Assembly: GCA_902702965.1 (NCBI GenBank)
Contig: CACRXP010000002.1
Coordinates: 4,771,531-4,835,530 of the forward strand
Source: Spirometra erinaceieuropaei
Taxonomy: Eukaryota; Platyhelminthes; Cestoda; Diphyllobothriidea; Diphyllobothriidae
Direction: 5' to 3'
DNA: 64,000 nucleotides
Positions 57,611 through 64,000 of the stretch are shown piece by piece (position 1 is the stretch's first letter; each line of letters starts with the position of its first letter). The notes below the pieces were generated by a model, which did not search any database, was not told the DNA's origin, and saw nothing but the letters and a program-made list of their open reading frames with translations. Both the position numbers and the translations under genes were made by a program.

Positions 57611-59072
57611 AAAATGAATTCTTACTTTAATCGCACAAATCTGTGATGCATCGATGTTCCGCTCAATGGCAAAGTGTGAAAGCCTTCATTTTTAGTTTTT
57701 AGAACTAAGCACCAAGATTCCTAATAAGTATACTGATGCAAAACCCAATTTTCAGTGAGCACACGACCCGACACACTGACTGTATATGTGATATGATTGT
57801 CCTCCTGTTTACTTGAGCACAGTGGCTGATAGAGCCAATCAATCGACTACGCGTGCCATACACACACCTTGTCTGCGCCCGATGGACAAGGGTTTTACCA
57901 CGAACGACAAGAGGGCGGTTTAGATGCACATTGAGTAGGAGTTTCATGGGGGTCACATCAGAAAGAAGTTGCAGCAATCCTGACACGGGACGTAGGTGGA
58001 TAATGGAGAAGCAAGTGCGGTGGGTACGGGGTAAGTCAACCATCATAAAAATTTAATGGACGCGCAAGTGACCGTCACTGCGCCATCCTGCTGTGGGGTA
58101 CATGGTGAACATCAGCGTTTGTGGCCGTCGAACTGGCCTTTCACTCACAGAGTTTATGTTACTGTCACAGTCGCCATCCAGAATTTGAGCTCAAATTTAT
58201 CTTACTTGTGACCTCAACAGAGAGTTCGCTGACTCCTCTTAAAACACTGTAACTGCTTATCCTTTAAACCCTCGAGGAAGGAGACTCACATATGGACAGA
58301 TGGTGGAATATGATGCCCGAGTCGATCTCGAGGCAACACATAGTTTCTACTCACCAGTTACTGATTTTGGAGCCTGTGTAGCGAGCTCGTGCAAGAAATG
58401 TAGCATGACTAGAACTGCCAGTTGCTGTTGGTAACGGACTAATCGACCAACATGTGTTGATTGCCAAAAACGGTGTAAAGACTGTTAAGAGCGTCCATAA
58501 TATTTAAAAGTCCAAAAAAGGAGTCGTCAATGATTCGATAATGAAATTCTACAACATTAAAATCTCTTCCCAATCGAAACTACAACAGGGGAGGCAGGAT
58601 TTACGACGAGATCAAAAGTTCGTCGTTCCGGACAACAAACTTTGGGACAAGGGGGTAACGTTAGCTACTATAACTTGGCACTTTACAGTAGCTAATCCCT
58701 ATTCAATTAGTTTTCGACAAAGTGCTGGATTTCATTTCACCAGTCGTTGCTAGAATCTGCCATTACTCCTAATGAACTTGGCAAAGCCGTCTCGGTCTAA
58801 CTGAGAGGCCGATATCCTGCTACAAAAATATGATTTTGACGGTTACGAATCGGACGTAGTCCTTGGTGGAATGTACACGTGGCATGAGGTGACAAGACAG
58901 TTTGCTTCTGAGAAGGTAAAAAGCAACGGTTTATTATCTCTGAGATTTTCACTCTCAAAAATGTCAGGCCTCCAGTAGGAAACATAAGGGAATATGAAAG
59001 CATGTCCAATCTAAAAACGGCTTCGGTTCTAATTTGTGTCCTGAAGTCTGGCGGTGCATAAATATGTCTGGT
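57611..59072. other. intronic sequence, no gene recognised
   Basis: Positions 57700-58130 are richer in GC than the neighbours and may be an unidentified repeat. Frames on both strands overlap without motif. Confidence 0.4.
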
Positions 59073-59499
59073 TAGATCGCAGTTGGTAGCCAGGACCCGT
59101 ATTACAGGTGGCGGAGGGTTTGTTTACTGGGGCTATTTTTTGGGGTTCCATAATCACATCTGACCCATTTGAACTCCGTTTTACGTTTGAAGTTAGGATT
59201 AGGGTACCGGTTAATGGTTTCCGATTTTCAGGTTAGGGTTATGCGTTTAGGCTTAGATTTTCGCGTTACGGTAAGGGTTTGAGCGTAGGATTAGGGTTCA
59301 GTATTACGGTTAGTTTTTTCAGTTAGGGTTATGTCTAAGGGTTACGATTCCGGTTAAAATTTCGGTCAGGGTTAGGGTTGCCGATAGGGTTAACGGATAA
59401 CGTTTACGGTCGACGTTAGGGTTAGGGCTAGGGTTAAGGTTAGGATTAGGGGTAAGGTCGTCGTCGGCCTCCCCATTTCTGGCTACCAACTGCGATCTA
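59073..59499. repeat. degenerate TTAGGG block between 21-bp perfect inverted repeats
   Basis: Positions about 59190-59460 are full of GGTTAGGGTTA, GGATTAGGG and similar variants of the telomere unit, mixed with other words. They are enclosed by TAGATCGCAGTTGGTAGCC... (59073-59093) and its exact reverse complement (59479-59499). This is an interior telomere-like array packaged in a TIR-like frame. No transposase frame is inside. Confidence 0.75.
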
Positions 59500-60519
59500 G
59501 CCGTATATCTCAACAATCACTCACTACTTCCCGTTTCCTCGGCTGGGAATTTTTTTTCTCTTGATTAGGATAATTTATCGTCAGTGTCCTGCGTGGCATT
59601 TCTGAACTGGATGTAGTAAAGGTCACTCACTGAGTGGATGTAGGACTGTGCGTAACCTGACCATATCTGTTTCCCCTCTTCTTCGTTACGGATAGACAGG
59701 GGAACTGGACCACACGGCGTCAAGTACGATTTGATGCCAAAACGGACGTCGAAGCAAAGTCCAACGTTTGTGAGGACAGAACTACCGTAAATAATGGGAT
59801 GTTTTAACAAAACTTGCCGTAGCAAGAAGAACGATAAAAAATGGCGACTTTTCCGAAATTTAATCAGAAGTGTGTTTTGAAATGAGGGATGGATAAATGA
59901 CCACTTGAACCTTTCTCAGGGTTCAGCAAGAGCTTTTATTATGAACAAAACGCATCTGTTGCATCCTCCCAAAGCCCAAACGACCTGACGTATTTATTCG
60001 CCTGGGTTCCTCTAACCTGTCGATAGGCGCAAATAAAGAGCAGAAATTTTGACTTCATAACGCGCAGATAAATCAAATCGCTGTTTTAACAGCGGAATCT
60101 GGATAAAAAGTGACAGATGACAAAGGAAGTCATCAAGATCAAACTGAGATTCGAGGGCTGTGTGTGGTGAACACGCGAATGAGATAATTCAGTAGTTTTT
60201 ACCCGTTTGGTGGCAGTTTCCGAATCGATTGTTGTGTTTTTTGTTGTCATGAAACATATTGAAAACAAGCTTGAACGTGTTTCTTCACTCTTTAATCAGC
60301 ATAACGAAAATGCAAACGGAGTAAATGGGAAGAATCAAGTGAATTTGCAAACTAATCGGTATTCACCTGCCTTCTGATTGCATAAACATTCATCTTATGT
60401 TTAGCCGGATTTAATGCATATGTTCTAGTATGACGAAAATGCACAGGGCTTCAAGTGCCTGACGCAAGTGTCTCGAATTCAGTTGCTCTGCGATACGCGC
60501 AGAAATAGTTTTCATTTTG
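59500..60519. other. intronic sequence, nothing recognised
   Basis: No motif was seen on either strand. Confidence 0.35.
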
Positions 60520-60562
60520 TAAAGAAGATGAACACATGATCTCTGGGACAGCAGCTGTATTG

Positions 60563-60604
60563 GTCTGAGCTTTCGGTCTCGTACAGGAGGCCATCGACAG
60601 AGAC
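60563..60604 (-). ncRNA. hammerhead-like motif of PLE family 2
   Basis: On the minus strand, GTCT, core CTGTCGA (CTGATGA expected), stem II GG-C-CTC / GAG-A-CC, GAAA, GCTC, then AGAC. Stem I GTCT/AGAC is fully Watson-Crick, where family 1 has a G-U pair. The inner tetranucleotide is the palindrome AGCT, where family 1 has the palindrome ACGT. The altered core suggests this copy is dead, but the design is the same. Confidence 0.6.
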
Positions 60605-60711
60605 TGTGAGAATGCGACATCAAATGAGCAGTTTTTGTAGTCAAGCCATGAAGAGGGGGGGGGTATGAGTACAGAGGGTGATATTCGCGATAAGGTGAGT
60701 CCCACGCTGTT

Positions 60712-61179
60712 TCACGGTGTCCTGACTGAGTACCCCCTTGGCTGGAAATTGGGTCTCGCCTCTTGGCCGCGGGAACGATGCGCGTGATAGCAGGGGGGGG
60801 GTATGTCAACGTGCCTGTCGATAGAGTGGGTGCCAGACACCCAGGCCTCCAATAGTTCTCGCCCTGTCTTATTTTCGGCCCGCGCTACTATCAGCGTATT
60901 CGCGAAGTTAAATTCGTGGCCTTCCTCCAGGGTGTGAGTTGCAACCTGAGACAACGGGTCGCCTCTCCAGACCGCCCGTTTGTGCTCCGTTATTCGCGAG
61001 CTAGATCGTCGTCTGATCTGTCCTGTGTAGTGGCGATGGCAGTCCCAACATGGGATCTGATAGACGACGCCCGATTGTTCTCCAACATCTAGGCGATCCT
61101 TCAATCGCATGGTCGCTGTCGGACGGTGAGCGAAACCCACGCCGAGCTCTCCAGCGATACGTTCCATCGTTTCGGACAC
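60712..61179 (-). pseudogene. PLE family 2 GIY-YIG endonuclease (open but N-terminally broken)
   Basis: A 155-residue frame without stop. ETMERIAGELGVGFAHRPTA (residues 3-22) is the end of the reverse transcriptase. The endonuclease has V38-V39-Y40 as GIY, C44 and C47, Y51-T52-G53 as YIG, an S-R-I-T-E-H helix (R62, H66), HEFNF, then GRELLEAW (Glu 108 or 111) and a D-R-H in place of N-R-H. The usual G-Q-T-G-R after YIG reads GQIRRR, a possible loss-of-function change. The tail (RGQEARPNFQPRG) is basic. It differs strongly from family 1, so at least two PLE lineages have been active. Confidence 0.83.
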
Positions 61180-61300
61180 GCTCTTTATATATGGTAGAGG
61201 GTGCCAGAGTGTTTGCGGCTCTCCTCCGTTTGTTCGCCGTGGGTGTGTGTGAAGGCAGCTGCTGACGAAGTAAAGTTCGGTAGACGTACGTTTTCAATTA

Positions 61301-63459
61301 CTCATCATCAGGCCTGTTCAGTAATAAAAGAAACAGAAGAATAGCAAAAAGTAAAAAGCCAAAAAATTCATTATGGGTAAGGAGGTTGAAAGGCGTTCAG
61401 ATGTCAGGGCCTAGTTCTGTCAGGGGCTTAGGGAGGCGGAGGAGGAGGGTGTCTGGCGATTAGCTGTACCAGTTTCATCGCTGTTACGTGCCGTAGTAGA
61501 TGTAAACACATACGCTGGGATTGGCATTGACCAGCGAGCACAAGGCTGGTTTGGCTAACCGTATGGCCACTGCCTTCGCCGCCGCAGAGGTCGTCCGTAT
61601 TGCTAAGGATTCCTATTTTGCATTCTACGCAAAATTGTTATAAAACTCGACTGGTGAGTCAAGAGAGCAATTAAACGCACACACGCTTAAATACTACGGG
61701 GGGGGGAAAGCTAGCATTATGGAGTATGATAGCGTAGATTGCAATGTTGGCAATCTTCCACTGTGAAAAACGCCGTCGTGAGATGTTTTAGGATTTTATA
61801 AGGCGCGAAACATAAGTCAATTTATTTGAAATCGCGTGACCAGATGTGGGGCACTGCGGTATCCGCAGAACTCATGAAGTATGATTTCAACAGCCCTCAT
61901 AGAGCCGGTATTTCGAATCGTGTTCTAAACACGATAAATTTGAGCAATAGGAGACACAGCAGGGGATTTTCTTGTATAACTAGGCCAGAGAAAACATATA
62001 TTCACAGAGCACAGATGATTTTTGAGACAAGGGTCGGCAACCATTTAAACAATCGCGGTCACACTAGATGACAACGTTATAAAGAACGGAGTTAAATACA
62101 CCTTTCCAGTTTATTTAAAAGAGTGATATGTCGCCTGAGTAATTTTTCTTGCTCCTATAGGCGTCAAATGGGCATGCAATTCATTTTCAGAACTTGTTTA
62201 AGCATTATTTGTGAACATTTTGAAGACTAGTCTTCCTAAAATCAAACTGGCAGTCAGTAAGAGAGTCTAGTAGCGAAAGGATCCGTTTGCAATACTGCAT
62301 CCCAGCCCAAGTGTCGCAAGAAATTCCAAAAGTTCATTATTGTTTTATTTGTTTAAAAATTCGCTCTCTGTTGCTGATGTTGCACTCGGGCTTGGACGCG
62401 TATATTCAACTGACCAGTCAGTATATATGCGTGTCCGCGGACGCATGTGTGGTTGATTAGCCAAGTCCCAAGGCGCCGGGAATGCTTAACAGGGGCGTTG
62501 TTGATTGCGATTTTTAATTAGTGCACTCGACAAAGGTGTGCTACGTTGGGCTGCTTCGGGTTTTATCGTTTGCGACACACTGGCCTGCAGAAATCGCCAG
62601 TAGACTAAGTAAAGCAGCCAGAACTGGAGTCATAGGCCATTAACCAAAGTTAGCGTGGGAGTTTTCGCCACGTAGGAAGACCGTCACGGCGTCGATTCGA
62701 TAGTATGTAACACGGTGGAGAACGTGATTATACTGAGTCTGAAATTGCAGGATGGTAATTCGAAGCAAACCATCAGCGAATCAACTGTAAGTCATGGGGA
62801 AGAATAAATCCGATCAGAACAGAGTTATTGAAAGAAAAATGAAATAAAAAAGCGTTGGAATTACCGCTAGATACACATGTGTTTTTTTACAGACTGAACT
62901 TTTTTTGCGGAAGTCTTCCTTCTGCCAGCGCTATTAAGCAATGCGAAAATAACGTTTTTGGTATCATTATAAAATGCCCTTTTCCATCATGCATAGTTGC
63001 TGGGACATTTTGAATGCACAGGTTTCGCAACTTACTTTTTTTCACCAAAGGCACATATGAAGGGAGAAAATAACTATTTTTTGCTTGATGCAAATACCTG
63101 AAAGTGGTACGCGAAACTCCTACTGCAGACTGGCCATCCACATTTGGCTATCATTTTGAAGTGCTCTAAGTCGTTGCACTGATTCTGTTTTAGGCCTGGT
63201 TGGACAGTTTCTATTTCAACAGTCTGTGACTAAGCAAAATGAATTAACCGACCCCTCCATACTACTGAAGGATTTGTTGTGGTGGAGCAAGAGGTCGGTA
63301 GGCGGCGAAAATAAACCCCTGCAATCATGACTTTGGAAAATAATTTAGTCCTCGCTCAAGACCTCATACTAAACCAGTCTCAGTTGAATCGATTTTGGAT
63401 TTGCAATTAGCACAGTGTATGTGTTCACCTTCCAGCGATTGCAGTCGCCGAACTGCTGA
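61301..63459. other. intronic sequence, no gene recognised
   Basis: Contains a G-run near 61700-61708 and a GC-richer patch at about 62380-62740. Nothing could be identified. Confidence 0.35.
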
Positions 63460-63610
63460 GAGAGCAGTTGCAGATAGAAGCGAAAGGATGCGTTCCAGGA
63501 TGCAGTGCAGAAGGTGTAATCGCTGAGGCAAGAAGTTTATTGGCCCGACCTTTCGGATTCTCACTCGAACTCATCACCGGAGATGTTCACAGGTAAGGAT
63601 AGTGGAGGCA
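63460..63610 (-). mobile_element. Penelope-like element family 1 tail, minus orientation
   Basis: The minus-strand frame ends NISGDEFE-stop, the counterpart of VSDDGFE-stop in the plus copies. Then come GAAAGGTCGGGCCAATAAACTTC and TGCACTGCATCCTGGAACGCATCCTTTCGCTTCTATC, ending about 63460. The ribozyme core (63543-63584) is corrupted: CCGGTGA for CTGATGA and GGTC for CGTC. Confidence 0.72.
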
Positions 63611-63899
63611 CAAGGATTGCAGTAGGTGTCGGACAGAGTGGCCGTGCAACCGCATGTCCACTCTGCTCAACATCATCCGCGTACATCGATGCGGATGGGG
63701 TGGGGGTCGTCGTCGGAATTATCGATCGCCGGCCAAAGGACCATGACATAACAACTTGCAGCTTGCGGCCTTGTCAAGCACAAAGGTATGAGCCGCTAAG
63801 AATATCAAAATCACGGCCGGCAAAGAATCAGCTGCGAAATAACAGGCAATCCTCACGTCATATGCGACCCCAGCGGCTTATTAGAGTAGGCCTGGGGTT

Positions 63900-64000
63900 G
63901 TATTTTCATTGTGTCGTATGAATACCGCGTTCCTCATGTTTCGGTGGCCCTTGTCTGCCACTGTTCCGATGATGGATTCGAGTGAGAATCCGAAAGGCCA
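63900..64000 (+). mobile_element. Penelope-like element family 1 tail, plus orientation, cut by the window edge
   Basis: TCGTATGAATACCGCGTTCC is the eroded TATAAATACTGCAGTCC box. CCGATGATGGATTCGAGTGAGAATCCGAAAGG (63966-63997) follows, with a perfect 6-bp stem II (GGATTC/GAATCC) and the SDDGFE-stop codons. The first core base pair is altered (CCGATGA) and the site after GAAA is GGCC. It is paired head-to-head with the minus tail at 63460-63610. Confidence 0.7.

Larger units (their letters stand above)
60520..61300 (-). mobile_element. Penelope-like element family 2, 5'-truncated
   Basis: Minus strand. It begins about 61300 in the reverse transcriptase thumb (ANTLAPSTIYKERV) and shifts frame near 61180. 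It then runs through an open GIY-YIG domain and a long spacer with a G/C homopolymer (60655-60664 and 60796-60804 on the plus strand). It ends with a ribozyme-like tail (60563-60604) and ATACAGCTGCTGTCCCAGAG. Confidence 0.8.
50903..64000 (+). other. Kv4 intron 2 (at least 13.1 kb, 3' end not seen)
   Basis: Begins with GTGAGT after the S6 exon. I searched by eye for an exon encoding the usual K-A-R-L-A-R-I continuation and saw none. With a first intron of 38 kb, the next exon may lie beyond 64000. Short divergent exons could be missed without an alignment tool. Confidence 0.6.

Noticed and set aside
50903..64000. Third Kv4 exon
   Set aside because: No K-A-R-L-A-R-like coding segment flanked by splice sites was seen. 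Absence is not proven.
1..64000. CRISPR arrays, operons and ribosome binding sites
   Set aside because: Spliced gene, non-LTR elements, PLEs and SINEs show eukaryotic nuclear DNA; no regularly spaced short repeats were found.

Overview
This window looks like intron-rich, repeat-rich nuclear DNA from a flatworm, most likely a tapeworm of the Diphyllobothriidea type (Spirometra, Dibothriocephalus or Schistocephalus). That placement is inference. It rests on the mix of GIY-YIG Penelope-like elements, a Ty3/gypsy pol, CR1/RTE-like LINE tails and tRNA-derived SINEs, and on the very long intron. A related trematode cannot be excluded without a database search.

The only host gene I can support is a Shal/Kv4-type (KCND) voltage-gated potassium channel on the + strand. 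Exon 1 (11770..12875) encodes the cytoplasmic N-terminus, the T1 tetramerisation domain and S1 to the pore helix. Exon 2 (50740..50902) encodes the end of the selectivity filter, S6 and the start of the C-terminal tail. The intron between them is 37,864 bp and splits a glycine codon of the filter. A clear donor at 50903 shows the gene continues, but I found no further exon before the window ends.

Layout. 1-11.7 kb: 5' flank with three LINE reverse-transcriptase tails (2.06-2.31 kb -, 3.8-4.7 kb +, 10.8-11.5 kb -) and a decayed Ty3/gypsy pol (6.9-8.85 kb, -). 12.9-50.7 kb: intron 1. Its first 20 kb is mostly AT-rich sequence in which I recognise little. It then holds a degraded Penelope-like element (PLE) at 19.6 kb, a 219-bp tandem duplication at 25.1 kb, an inverted pair of tRNA-like SINEs at 30.5-30.95 kb, several ~1 kb foldback elements (33.6, 40.5, 42.5, 46.5 and 47.5 kb), and PLE remnants of three families (35.5, 37.8, 43.9-45.0 and 49.1-50.0 kb). 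50.9-64 kb: intron 2 (or 3' part of the gene), with a foldback element split by a SINE (51.07-52.36 kb), another foldback element (55.4-56.4 kb), two divergent SINEs (57.1-57.6 kb), a telomere-like block between inverted repeats (59.07-59.50 kb), a second-family PLE (60.5-61.3 kb) and an inverted PLE tail pair at the right edge.

Two systems deserve attention. (1) The PLE 3' ends carry compact hammerhead ribozymes without a closed stem III, of the kind expected to cleave as dimers. The ribozyme overlaps the end of the GIY-YIG reading frame, so that the stop codon lies in the stem II loop, and a TATAAATA motif lies about 40-60 bp upstream. (2) A family of ~965-993 bp long-arm foldback elements has CAGT...ACTG ends and flanking TA, pointing to Tc1/mariner-type mobilisation. 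Two of them sit back to back and share one TA. All identified copies lie in the channel gene's introns, so its primary transcript would contain several hairpins with arms of roughly 350-375 bp.
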